Part shown: positions 12,061 through 22,780 of the stretch, in pieces | Numbering within the stretch: the first letter of the stretch is position 1 | How the letters are laid out: each line of letters begins with the position of its first letter | NCBI GenBank assembly: GCA_036873755.1 | Contig: JAVTVY010036924.1 | Coordinates: 1-64,000, forward strand | Length of the DNA stretch: 64,000 nt | Direction: 5' to 3' | Source: Hanleya hanleyi | Taxonomy: Eukaryota; Mollusca; Polyplacophora; Lepidopleurida; Hanleyidae | Made by a program: the position numbers and the translations under genes | The notes under the pieces: model-generated | The model's database searches: none | What the model was told of the DNA's origin: nothing | The model's input: only the letters and a program-made list of their open reading frames with translations

Positions 12061-12835
12061 ACAGGTAGAAGAACAACTTAAGCAGTTAGAAGATGATGAC
12101 GTCATTGAACGTGTAGAGGGCCCAACTCCTTGGGTTTCTCCATTGGTTCCAGTACCAAAGGCTGATGGTAGCATTCGTTTGTGCATCGATATGCGGCAGG
12201 ACAACATGGCCGTGTTGAGGGAAAGATTTCCAATTCCGAATGTTGATGAAACACTCCAACTGATGAATGGTGCTACAATTTTCTCGATCCTGGATTTAAG
12301 AGCAGGATATCACCAGATTGAATTGAAGCCTGAATCGCGTGAAATCATCACGTTTGTCAGCCACAGAGGCCTGTACCGTTATAAACGTTTGATTTTTGGC
12401 ATCTCGAGTGCACCGGAAACCTATCAGCGTGTTATTCAGCAGGTGATCCAGGACTGTGAAGGATGTATCAACATTTCAGATGACATCATCGTTTTTGGGG
12501 AAGATGAAATTCAACATAACCAACGCTTGGCACGAGTCCTTAAGAAACTGAAGGCCCACAACCTACGTCTTAAGAGACAAAAATGCAAATTTGGTGTCCC
12601 TGAACTAAAATATGTTGGGCATGTCCTCTCTGTTAGAGGAATCGCAGCCGATCAGCGAAAAATTCAAGCTGTGTGGGAAACTAAACCGCCTACCACTGTG
12701 AAGGAAGTCCGCAGTTTCCTGGGACTGATAAATTATTGTGCGAAATTTGTGCCCCAATTCGCGACAGTGGCTGAACCACTTCGGGAACTTAAAACGAAAG
12801 AGCACTGAATGGTCTTGGACGAAACGTCATCAAGA
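12053..12835 (+). pseudogene. pol: Gypsy reverse transcriptase domain
   Basis: A 251-residue open stretch covers the palm and fingers of an RNA-dependent DNA polymerase. It has TPWVSPLVPVPK, then LDLRAGYHQIEL (first catalytic Asp), FGISSAPETYQR, and the active site ISDDIIVFG with the catalytic Asp pair. The Ser before DD, in place of the usual Ala or Leu, is in my recollection ordinary for this metazoan Gypsy clade and not a break. The connection region VRSFLGLINYCAKF follows. The frame stops at 12808 and the next residues (WSWTKRHQDAF) are in another frame. Confidence 0.9.
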
Positions 12836-13275
12836 TGCCTTTGAATCATTGAAAGTAGTCTCGCAAGTGCTGAAGTGATGGCATACTACAATCAAGATGC
12901 AGAAACAAAGTTGGTTGTAGACGCGAGTCCTTATGGACTGGGGGCCATCCTTGAACAAAAACAAGCTGATGGGTTTTTTCGCCCAATCGCATATGCAAGC
13001 AGAACATTAACTGAAACAGAGAGACGATATTGCCAAACAGAACGCGAGGCGTTGGCAGTTTTGTGGGCTGTGAACGCTTCCACGTATATTTGTATGTATT
13101 GGAGTTCACGGTTATTACAGACCACAAGCCGCTTGAGACAATATACTCTCCGAAACACAAACCATCACCACGTATTCAACGATGGGTATTGAAACTACAG
13201 CCGTACCGCTTTACAGTACGTTATCAGCCGGGTTCCCTGAATACAGCTGATGTACTCTCCAGATCCCCTGTAGAC
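12836..13275 (+). pseudogene. pol: Gypsy RNase H domain (split over two frames)
   Basis: The frame from about 12875 has VVDASPYGLGAIL with the first catalytic Asp, and TEREALAVLWA with the catalytic Glu. A frameshift near 13070 moves the rest (VITDHKPLE with the next catalytic Asp, then RIQRW and AD-LSR) to the next frame. RNase H removes the RNA strand during reverse transcription. A second defect lies between it and reverse transcriptase near 12870. Confidence 0.85.
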
Positions 13276-13479
13276 CTGTCACAGGATGACACTCATAGCA
13301 TTACTGAGGAGTACATCCATTTCATCGCTGGACACTCAACTCCGAAAGCCATGACTCTAGAGGAAATCGAAGTTGAATCGGAGACTGACCCAGTGTTGAC
13401 CAATGTGCGTGAACATATACTTTCCAGAACTTGGAAGAAAACTGAGAGGCTTCAATCATTCTTCAGGATTAGATCCGAA

Positions 13480-14207
13480 ATGTCTGTTAAGGGTGTGTTG
13501 CTACTACGACAAAACCGACTGGTAATTCCAGAGACACTGAGACAGAGAGTGCTAAATATAGCACATTCGCACCACCAAGGCATTGTGAAAACGAAGCAGC
13601 TGTTGAGAGAAAAAGTTTGGTGGCCAGGTATTGACCATGCTAAGGAGAAATTCATTTCATCCTGTCACGCCTGCCAGCTTGTTGGTAAAGCACAGAAACC
13701 ACCAATTCTGAATATGACGGTTTTACGAAGTGGACCGTGGAAACAGGTTGCGATGGATTTATGCGGGCCATTTCCAACTTGTGAGAACCTGTTGCTTCTT
13801 GTGGACTATTATACACGATATCCTGTTGTCGAAATATTGAGGTCCACCCCCACGAGTGTTATCCTACAACGATTGCATAAAATCTTTGCCACACATGGGT
13901 ACCCGGATTGTATTGCTACCGACAATGGTTCAAATCTGATTTCTGAGTAATTTGAAACTTACATGAAGGAGAAAGGTATTTCGCACCGCCGAGTGACGCC
14001 ATATTGGCCGGCTGCCAATGGCGAGGTTGAACGATTCAACACTGTTATTGGAGAAGGCAATCCGTACGGCATATGTTGAAGGTAAAGATTGGAGGCTGGA
14101 ACTATATCCGTTCCTGTTGACATACAGAACCACACCACATTGCACGACTGGTGTGGCTCCTGCCAAATTGTTGTACAATCGCGATTTGAAGACTAAACTA
14201 CCCAGCT
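13480..14207 (+). pseudogene. pol: Gypsy integrase (HHCC finger, DDE core; stop and frameshift)
   Basis: The N-terminal HHCC zinc finger is visible (HSHHQG...CHAC, about 13565-13672). It is followed by the catalytic core, with the first Asp in MDLCGPF and the second in ATDNGS. A TAA at 13948-13950 cuts the core before the third acidic residue, which is seen in GEVERFN about 25 codons later. A frameshift near 14045 follows, after which the core continues as LLTYRTTPH. A TAG at about 14207 ends this part. Integrase inserts the DNA copy and explains the 5-bp duplication, but this copy cannot work. Confidence 0.87.
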
Positions 14208-14416
14208 AGCGTCAAGTGAAGAAACGCGATAAACAACAGAAAGAGCGTATGAAGTTCTACGGTGATCGACATCGCCAGCGTTACTGTCAGAAATACAAAC
14301 CTGGTGATAAAGTGTTGACACGACAAAAGCGATATGACAAGTTGTCAACGGTGTGGCAAAATCATGTGTACACCGTTGTGCGTCAGCGTGGTTCAAGCTT
14401 CCAGCTACAGTCGTAG
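14208..14416 (+). pseudogene. pol: C-terminal tail of Gypsy integrase
   Basis: A lysine- and arginine-rich stretch with the PGDKVL segment is the SH3-like module that follows the DDE core in Gypsy integrases. It is separated from the core by one stop codon and is itself followed by frame-broken residues to about 14650. Confidence 0.7.
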
Positions 14417-14659
14417 AATGGAAAAAAATTCTTTCGAAACATTTCTCATGTGAAACACTACTACGGACATCCCCCGGAAAATAGTATTTCTGTGGAAAGG
14501 GAGGAAGTATGAACTGGACGACATGCTCAGTGATGAAACACAAGAAGCGGAAGTTCGTGTGAACCGTCCGCGTCGTGCGCGAGCTGAGGTCAGACAACCA
14601 GAAGTCTGTGCCAACCGTCCGCGACGTGTGCGAGAAATTCCAAGACATCTTCAGGACTA

Positions 14660-15203
14660 AATTCTCTACTGAAAGTGCTTAGTGAAACATTCTAGAGACT
14701 GTGCTAAGAACATTGAAGAAAGTGAAATATGCTATAGACTGCAAAAAAAAACAAAAAAAACAAGTAAAATATTCTATAGACTGCTAACCGAGTGAAATAT
14801 TACATTAAGTATCATGAACTTATTTGATCAGTATTAATTGATTTAATGAAAGACAAACAATGGACATGTGTTGGACATTGAGGATATCCACAGATACATT
14901 TATTTACATTAATGAGTACAATGAGATCCAATGAGACGATTATTTACATTTACAATACTATGAACACTCCAGTGAGATAGTTTGATTGACGTTATTTCAT
15001 TGTTACATTTGATTGATATATTAGCAATGATGAATGAAGTAATTGAAATTTTATTACAGTACCATTGATTTAATGATAATGATTTTAAGATAATTAATGA
15101 AATAATTCATTATTGATAAAGAAAAAAAAAGTAAAGATACTGTTATTTTTGGAATTCGTAACTGTTCTAAGTCGTACACAGTGACTCTCTAGTTAGGGAG
15201 AGA
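14660..15203 (+). other. 3' non-coding region and polypurine tract of the Gypsy element
   Basis: AT-rich sequence with A-runs at 14742-14760 and 15121-15130. The purine run AGGGAGAGA (15195-15203) sits directly against the 3' LTR, where the plus-strand primer is expected. Confidence 0.65.
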
Positions 15204-15392
15204 TGTGATGTCTGCATCCATATTATATAGCGACATGCGATAATCAGTGGTACAGACCCTCCATTGTAACATCCGGTTCATTCAGGTAATCTGACGTAAC
15301 GTTACAGAATAGAGACAGAAGTCGGTCATATTTAACACTGCAACTTAAAATTTTGTTGTTCTTCTCTTTAATTAGACCCACGATACATCACA
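15204..15392 (+). repeat. 3' LTR of the Gypsy element
   Basis: It starts TGTGATG and ends CATCACA, which are perfect 7-bp inverted ends. It is about 16 bp longer than the 5' LTR because the segment after ACGTTA differs. The duplicated target CAGTC follows at 15393-15397. Confidence 0.9.
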
Positions 15393-15397
15393 CAGTC

Positions 15398-18300
15398 AGT
15401 CCAATACTACTACTTGTCACCTTGCTCAGAAACATATTAATCTAAGAAATAGACGTGGAACAAATTTATCGGCGAAACGGAAGCGATAAACTAATATATG
15501 AAATAGAAGCGAAACATATTCTACGGAACAGAAACGAATCATATCAACGTAGGAAAATCCTGCCCTTACAGAAAGAGAAACATGCTCATCCACATCAGTA
15601 AAGCCGGGCTGGCAGATTTTGAACTCTCTCTTTATTTAGTTGCAGTTTGCCGATAACCGATTCTATACGTTAGATGCCAACGTTCAGGTTTTTTTGTCTT
15701 TGTGGTCATTTTATTGGTGTTCTTTAAGAAATTTGATGATCCGGGAAACGAATACAACTAATTTTCAAATATGTGTCTAGTTTCAATTACGAGCGTCTAG
15801 TCCGTCATTCATAATCCAGCCGTCGTCCATTAGAGAATATCCGCGTCCATAATCCAAAGACCTATTTCATATTCCATAACAGTATTAGCACCAAATTCAA
15901 AAAGACAATCATAGTATACATAAACATAGGCTTGTTTCCTGCAAGAGAGAAGCGGTCAACAGTTTTCAATGATGCCGGCAAGACATCATGATGTTCCAAA
16001 AATATCAAATCCGTATCGCTGATCAGTATTCTTAATCCATAATATTCGTTGTAAAGTCGTCATCTAAAGAATGATGTATCTCAGTCACGCTTTGATTGTG
16101 ACATTATTACCGCATTATTGGTGGCTGTTGACGACGCGTGGGTCTTTGAGGTAGTTTGGATGAGATCACAGAAGTTGGAATCACAGAGAAGTCTAGGTGG
16201 AGATTTTGCTAGAATATTTGTCTTCTCCCATCTTCGCTGAACAAATTATCTTGAACAATCAGTATTTTAAATGACATGTTTCCCCCAAACAAATTAGCAA
16301 ATCAGCATCGTCCAAAATGAGTTGTACCCAATGACATAAGAATTATGCGGAAGCTACAAATTAACTATTTATTCTTTCGCTAACTCGGTGCACGGAAATG
16401 ACTAAGTATATTGAACTGAACAAAACAAATCCACGGAAGACAATGTTACCTCGAACGGTCTCTGGCTGGTTAGGGTACGGACGTTGATGCTGTAGATATC
16501 GAACAACGGGGCGTGAGCCTGCAAACAGAAAAGGATATTGAAAAGTCAAAGCTGATGCATTCGATTACTAAAATAGACATAGACGAGGATGAATCGCATG
16601 CGCAAACAATAGATTGGAGGATAACATTTTCTAATTGGCTGAATTACAGCCAGTTGGGAAACTTGTACAAGTCACTTTTTATTGTGTCTGTTTTTATTGG
16701 TGTGGTATAATTAGTCCGTGAATTAGTTAGACACAGACGATTCAATGGCCAAGTTTCAACAACACCGTATGGATAATCAACAATCTCAAGCCCAACGGAG
16801 CTAATTATTTCCTGCCCGTATATAGAACACCAGCTGCTTTGTTGTTAAAGGAAAATATTTCAGACTTTACTCGCCTTTGTTCAATTCACGTCACAGTACA
16901 CACACTGCAATTCTCTGTTATGTTATGGTCACTTCTTTATGTGATACCCCATTGTTGCTCAAGTCTATATTTCGCTAGGGCTTTGGGAGGACGTTTTGAG
17001 GTAATTGAGCTTGGGACTATTCTAAGACTCCCACCCAAGCTTAACTCCTCCATCTTCTTAGTAGACATAAAAGTCAACTGCTGCTAGGAATTACAACACA
17101 TCTAAGGGAAATGGAAAGAGGTGCAGACATACTGACAGAGCCACATGACTTCACAGTATAGTCTTCTGGTTAACCTATTCTAAAGCGCAACCAAGAATCT
17201 AACGATTCGTGATATGTGTTGTATCTCAGGTACGCTTTTGTTGTACCTGTTCATGTGGCAACTTGAATGACATGACCACACGGCCCCTTGCCCCGGCATA
17301 AGCGGTATTAGATACAAATCTAGAGAGCTATGGTCTCTAGAAAATGGTCAATAAACAGCACAAATTGCTTCACTGCCATAGCTAAATGTGATGCAGATTT
17401 CCGTGACGACAGCAAGACATCACGATGTTCTTTTGTAAAATTCTTATCGCCGACAAATACGTTTGTTTGACTATGTCTCACCCAAGTCCATAAAATATCA
17501 TCCTCTGTGCATCTGAGTTCTAAACATCACCAGATCAACATCAGCCCCATCAAACGCAATGAAAGGAAAGACAAAGGGACAGTTATCAGGATTAATGGAG
17601 AAGAACTCTTAACTCCGTGTTGACTACATCCCTCCCGTTACAATTGCTGATAAGCGAGTAGATGAGATATTATTATAATTACTCGGGTTGACTCATGCAA
17701 TCATAGTACCAAGTTTAATCAGCAAGACTGGGGAGAACATGCTTCGTCACTGACGGTGTTTGCTGGGTATAAAGATGAAACATGTTTCTCCTCGTGATGT
17801 ATTTCAACTACTACAAGTACACCAGGCACTATGACACGATATGATAGTAGAGGCCAAATCATTCTTCTGACTACAACAAAGGGTATGGTTGCAGCGGATT
17901 TACCTTGATACTGAGAGCCGTATGCACCATAGCCATACAAAACATTATGGCCATAATAAACTATCCATATATAACAATAGGCACCACTTTTTCGAAGGCT
18001 GTCTACATATCAGGGTCTAGGGTGAAGCTTAGCGCAGGGTCCTGGTCAGCTTTGTTTTTCTGGTATGATTAGTTCCACTTTTATTCTCTTGCGATAATAC
18101 GCGTTTTACCCTTGTTATTAAACATAACATTAAAAGAGTGATGGGAAAAGACGCCCACGTAGTGACAAGATGACATATGTCCATGGTTTCTCGTACAGAA
18201 CGTATAGTTTTGTTATTTAATCTTATCATAATTTTGGCAAACATCTCTGTTTGTGTATTCGGTCCTACGTGTAGCTCTGGTATAGCCTTGTTCTGTACTA

Positions 18301-18580
18301 CGTGAGAACAACGCCATGGCTGCAAACCAATCACCAGATCGAGCTGTTGGGAAAGTGCCGTACGGGCAATATTTGCCGAACCAATTGACCATAACCAATA
18401 AAATAATTCGATTCTATGTCCACTTACCTTTCATAAAACACTTTGTTTATCAGCGACTGTCCATTTTTAGTTTTGCAAGACGTCTAAACTCGGACGAGGG
18501 GGGTAAAATTGTCCACATCGCCGTTGTGCGTGTAGTGTTATCGCGAGTGGTTGTGGCGCGTAATCAGCGTTCTGATCGAT
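15398..18580. other. Intergenic DNA, nothing recognised
   Basis: No open frame has a recognisable motif, and I see no strong tandem or inverted repeat. Only short frames (up to 101 codons) occur, without context. Confidence 0.5.
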
Positions 18581-18582
18581 GT

Positions 18583-18775
18583 AAAGATGGCGGTGATGTG
18601 GACAGTTTTTTGAGAGGAAAAGTGGACAAAACTAATTAATTTCACATCAGATTATTTTTCACTAATTTATCATGCAGCTTTCTTGCGAAGAAAACACACA
18701 AATAGAAAATTCGAAGGAAAAACAATCGACCAAAAATGTCTTGTTGAAAATGACGTCACTGTGATTTCAGATGCA
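18583..18775 (+). repeat. Fragment of the piggyBac-type MITE family
   Basis: It is alignable to the interior of the elements at 40000-40573 (reverse) and 50330-50841: AAGATGGCGG near the start, a GAGGAAAAGTGGACAAAA segment, then TTATCATGCAG, TTCTTGCGAAGAAAAC, AAATGTC and ATGACGTCACTGTGA. The ends with the TTAA target are missing here. Confidence 0.65.
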
Positions 18776-19719
18776 TGCAAACTATTTCGTGATATTTAAT
18801 CTGTCAGACAAAATACATACAGTGAGTATTACAATTGGATATCTTACGCCTTCGTTCATGGCCAGAAACATGACAGAAAAGATGGGCAGGAATAGATAAT
18901 TGTCCGTCCAGTAAATATAGTATCGCTTTCACATTCCATTTGCAAGCGATTGATTGCTACTCTTTTTGCATGTGAGAGTGAGTGATCATCCAGACAGAAG
19001 AAACGGCAGTTGTCAAGGGCAAAATATCCATCGGCTGAGAAGGAGCGGATTAAAAACTTATCGTCCAAATTCGCTAAACGACAGGAATCTACTAGAATCG
19101 TTATTTCTTTCTTCATTTCATTGGGATAATTGTTCGTGGTAAATAAGCCTACATAATTTGAACATTGGTGATTACATAGTGATTTGCACGGAAACTATTC
19201 AATTTTTATTTAGAGTAACTTACCTTACAGACCTTCACTCCAGAGGATCGTCTATGGTGTCGGATGGATCACTGTCGTTGTATTACTTCCACAGGCGAGC
19301 TTCTAAGTCTTTTTATAGCTGCTATCTGTAATGATCACGTGTGTGAAGGCTTCGCACAATTGCTGTGGTCCTAAGAGATAATCGTCCAAGTAGTAGTAAA
19401 ACCGCTGGTTCCTTATGATTGGGGCTCTGAGGCTGATGACGTCACTTCAAGAGTTATCTGCCCTTACATAAGACCCCAGTGACTTCCAATGTTAATCTTC
19501 GGGGAATGCATGTATGTGACAGATATTGGGGTGGTCATTTTTTTTCTTGTGGATTTTACTATGGGTTGTGGCGCCTTGTTTTCTTTGTCTCGCTATGTAG
19601 AACACGATGAGAGGGGTCTCGATGTCATGGGCTGAATTTCATTGAAAAGTTCAGTCAGGTCTGGGGTGGATTCTGGCGCACTGGACAATGGTATTCTCAA
19701 TGGGGAACCCACTCATGCA

Positions 19720-19874
19720 CGCTTAAAACTAAAGTGTTGAAACTTACTCGTAAAGTGTTGAAATAACCCCTTTAAGTGTGTCCACAGGGACAACACTTAA
19801 AGAGCAGTCCCTAATGGACACACTTGGGGTTATTTCAACACTTTACGAGGTAAGCTCAACACTGGTTTTAAGCG
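19720..19874. mobile_element. 155-bp foldback MITE inside the left arm of E1
   Basis: CGCTTAAAAC at the left end is matched by GTTTTAAGCG at the right. Internally GTAAAGTGTTGAAATAACCC and its complement pair around a 30-bp centre that contains a smaller AACACTTAA inverted unit. It is absent from the corresponding place in the right arm of E1, so it inserted after the palindrome formed. Confidence 0.7.
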
Positions 19875-21119
19875 TATTGGGTGTTGCGATATGGGTGTGG
19901 CCCTTGTTTTCCTTATCTCGAGCTGTAAGAACATGGTGGGAGAGTCTCGGGGCCAAGCGTTGACTTTTGTTGAAAAGTTCTGATGACGCATGCGCAGTAG
20001 GCAGGCAGATCGAAGTGGACGTTTTGCGGTTTAGGTGAACCCATAGTGGTCCGATTGGGTCGTGTGAGGTGTCCGTTTGAAGCACTCGTGGGGGAGCGTC
20101 CAACTGGATGGGTGTGGGGTGGAAATATCGTCTATCTGCTCATGTGCAGTAGAAAAAATGTATTTGAATGGACGTTTTGGGGTCGAGATGGACCAATAGT
20201 GGTCCGATTATGCCGTGTGAGCTGTCCTAGTGAAGCATTCGTGGAGACTATCCGACTGGACTAGTGTTTCGTCCGTTTTCAGCATTCTGCGCATGCACAG
20301 GCAGGGAATTGTGGGAAAAGGGCACTGGAATGGACGTTTTGGGGTCGAGGTGGACCCATAGTGGGCGTACAGGGTCGGGGAGGGTATCCATGTGAAGCGC
20401 TCCTCCAGGCCGATGAAGTAATTGTGGTATCAGTTTGAAGCTCTCATGGGGTAGCGTCCAACTGGACGGGTGTGGAATAAAAGTAGCGCAAAGGTGCGCA
20501 TGCGCAGACAGAGAATTGTGGGAAAAGGGTAATGGAATTGACGATTTGGGGGTCGAGGTGGGCCCATAGTGGGCGTACTGGGTCGGGGAGGGTATCCATG
20601 TGAAGCGCTCCTCCAGGCCGATGAAGTAATGGGTGGGTGGGTGCATGTTTTCACAGAAAATGTTTTACAGCTGGTGAGTCATACAAATAGGAATGTTGTT
20701 GTTGTTGAGATAGTGTAGTCTCTCAATTTCGGGGAAGTAAAAGTCAAGGGAAGTAATCCATTTGCCCGTTAGTAGTAGAGAAAACGGAAACCTATATATT
20801 TGCCCTTTGACCTTTGTGGAGAGTTTTACAGTAAAGCCTTAACGCCCTATCTGAACGCCTTAACGCCCTATCTTAACGCCTTATCGTAACGCCTTAACGC
20901 CCTAGCATACCAGTGTTTTTGCGCGAGATTGTATCATGCTATTATATAATACTAACGCATCGACAAGGTGTATGTATCAATTCATTCACACCAGGGAATA
21001 AAACATGGTGGTCCCCGATGATGTCATCGATCTACACCGGGATATTGTACGGGATGTTTAGCTGGGAAAACCCCTGTTTTGTAGGCCATCGCTCTATATG
21101 TCAGGGTAAATTGTTAGGG

Positions 21120-21160
21120 AATTCTCTCGGGAAAACCCTGGTCTATTTATAGATCACTCG
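21120..21160 (-). promoter_or_regulatory. TATA-like element in the E1 left arm
   Basis: CTATTTATAG on the plus strand reads CTATAAATAG on the minus strand. The same box is in the right arm (22879-22888, plus) and in E3 (41670-41679, plus). Conservation in all copies suggests a former promoter, but no gene follows it now. Confidence 0.4.
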
Positions 21161-21599
21161 GGGACAGTAGAAGTTTCGGAGGTGCAAAAGAGCTTTTGGG
21201 GGAGATGAGGTCTTGTTTCATCCGGCTACCTGTGTGTGCGTGTGTGGAGGAGGAGAAGCCGGAGGAGGAAGAGGAAAAGGTGGAAGAGGAGAAGGAGGAG
21301 GAGGAAGGTCCGAGCTCGGAGGTGACGTCATCGCTCGAACCTGTGGTGCACCCGCACCCTGGTGTACCCTATGGCCTACGGGCTATAGGATACAGGGTGC
21401 ACGACGGGTGGTGCCGTCATAGCAAACACCCGATGACGTCACCTCCGATGACGTCACCAACTCGAAGAGCTCCAAGCTCCAACCCCAAGAGCTCCGAGCG
21501 CGACGACGTCACTACCGGCGATGTCCAGTGATGACGTCACTGTCATCAAGGCTCAAGAGCCAATGGTCAAAATATGTGCGCATGATTGGATGGTTGACA

Positions 21600-21835
21600 A
21601 TGCGTAAAGGCGTTACGATAGGGCTTTAAGGCGTTAAGATAATGCGTTAAGGTACTGAGAGCTGAGATAAAGCGTTAAGGTGTTGGAACGGCCGTTAAGG
21701 CGTAAAAATAGGGCGTTATGGCGTAACGATGGGCGTTGACGGGCGTCACTGCATTTCGATGAAATAGTGGCAATTCCATGGAATATCTAGAAGGCGTTGA
21801 AGCGTTAAGCTAGGCGTTGGCGGGCGTTATTGTCC
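21600..21835 (+). promoter_or_regulatory. GCGTTAAGG-type tract upstream of the E1 zinc-finger remnant
   Basis: Repeats of GGCGTTA(A/C)G at 10- to 20-bp spacing, including GGGCGTTGACGGGCGTCA at 21731-21748, then the conserved AATTCCATGGAATATCTAGA block, then CCATAAAAGC at 21834 as a TATA-like box. The same arrangement precedes the intact second gene in E4, which supports a promoter role. Confidence 0.55.
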
Positions 21836-21900
21836 ATAAAAGCAAGCGTATCCTAGAGATGGGCAAAGTCTACGTTCCATTCAGCAGACACTCTACCACG

Positions 21901-22480
21901 ATGTTCACGTGTACGACTTGCTCGAAGCCCGTCCATCGCATGGACAGTTTACGTCGTCACACACGTGCACGCCAGGAAGTACCCACGCATATATATGCAG
22001 AGTATGATATATACTTGAACCCTCTCTGTACCGTATCGGTACAATTGTACCGATAAAAGTAGAAATCACTAATTGTGTGTCATTGACATACAAAAATCAT
22101 ATTATACCTTGTTCGAAAGCTTGAAGTATCGTCTCTGAAACTACAAAGGTAATGATAAGTTTATCTTCGCTTCCTTCATGTTTATGCCAGTGTTGATACC
22201 AGCTTGAAACTGTTAAAAATGCCGGTACAGAGAGAGTTAAGCATTCCAGGCAATTTTAGACGTCACCAAAGTGTCATACACGAATAACGCTCGCCACTCT
22301 CGCGTGGAAATTCATGCTCGAATCGAAGAACCCATGGAGGTCGATCCGCCGCCCCGAATTGAAGAGCCGATGGAGATTGATCCCAGTGTCGAGGAGCCCT
22401 CCCATCTCCCTTCCCTGCCTACCAATGGGAGAAGTAAGAGCTCGAAGCTCCAGTATCCTGGACTGCCCGAAGACGCTTAG
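21901..22480 (+). pseudogene. Diverged remnant of the family's acidic zinc-finger protein (E1)
   Basis: The ATG at 21901 opens a 51-residue frame with a C-x2-C-x12-H finger (CTTCSKPV...RRH) whose usual Phe and last His are lost. The frame ends at 22056. About 210 bp of AT-rich sequence without similarity to the other copies follow. Then a frame from about 22271 to 22480 encodes an acidic tandem (EEPMEVDPP, then EEPMEIDPS) and ends in YPGLPEDA, the family's C-terminal signature. The AT-rich piece may be an insertion or an intron; I could not find in-phase splice sites. The 3' region (22490-22620) keeps the stem-loop shared with E2-E4. Confidence 0.6.
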
Positions 22481-22570
22481 GACAAACGGATCAGATTGCG
22501 AACATGGCCTAAGATTGAACTTTCTGAAATGGCAGATTCTGATTGGACAAGAGCATACTCGAATTGTAAA

Positions 22571-22603
22571 CATACCCAACGCGGCTCCCCTAGCATGGGT
22601 ATG
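22571..22603 (+). other. Conserved 3' stem-loop (E1 copy)
   Basis: CATACCCAACGC pairs with GCATGGGTATG across a GC-rich loop, about 90 bp after the stop of the zinc-finger remnant. The same structure follows the gene in every family member. Here one stem base is changed and the downstream AATAAA has become AATAAT. Confidence 0.6.
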
Positions 22604-22720
22604 ATGTCACATTGGGGAGAATAATCCATATGAACATGTTGATCTGTCTTTCTGTCATCTGCATCATGGCATTAAGCCGTAAGGGATTAGCCTATCGAAG
22701 ACGTTAGGGCGTTAACCCAT

Positions 22721-22780
22721 TCCTCGTCTTCCTCCTCCTCTTCCTCCTCCTCATTCTCCTCCTCACACGCACACACAGGT
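22721..22780 (+). repeat. Polypyrimidine tract ending in ACACACAG
   Basis: A run of CCTCCTCTTCC-type sequence followed by CACACGCACACACAG and GT. It is the inverse of the purine tract at 21240-21310 in the other arm. Related tracts are at 31145-31219, 31514-31589 and 41262-41303. Confidence 0.7.

Larger units (their letters stand above)
10287..15392 (+). mobile_element. Gypsy (Ty3-type) LTR retrotransposon, full length but inactivated
   Basis: The element has two LTRs, a CAGTC target duplication, a primer-binding site, gag zinc knuckles, protease, reverse transcriptase, RNase H and integrase in the order gag-PR-RT-RH-IN that defines Ty3/Gypsy. The coding region is broken by several frameshifts and stops. 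The two LTRs differ by substitutions and by a block of about 16 bp in the middle, so the insertion is not recent. About 780 bp of AT-rich non-coding sequence follow the coding region. The element is compact (5.1 kb), and no envelope-like gene is visible. Confidence 0.93.

Noticed and set aside
12470..12500. Unusual ISDD at the Gypsy reverse transcriptase active site as an inactivating change
   Set aside because: As far as I recall, the Ser before the Asp pair is normal in this metazoan Gypsy clade. The real breaks are the frameshifts and stops.
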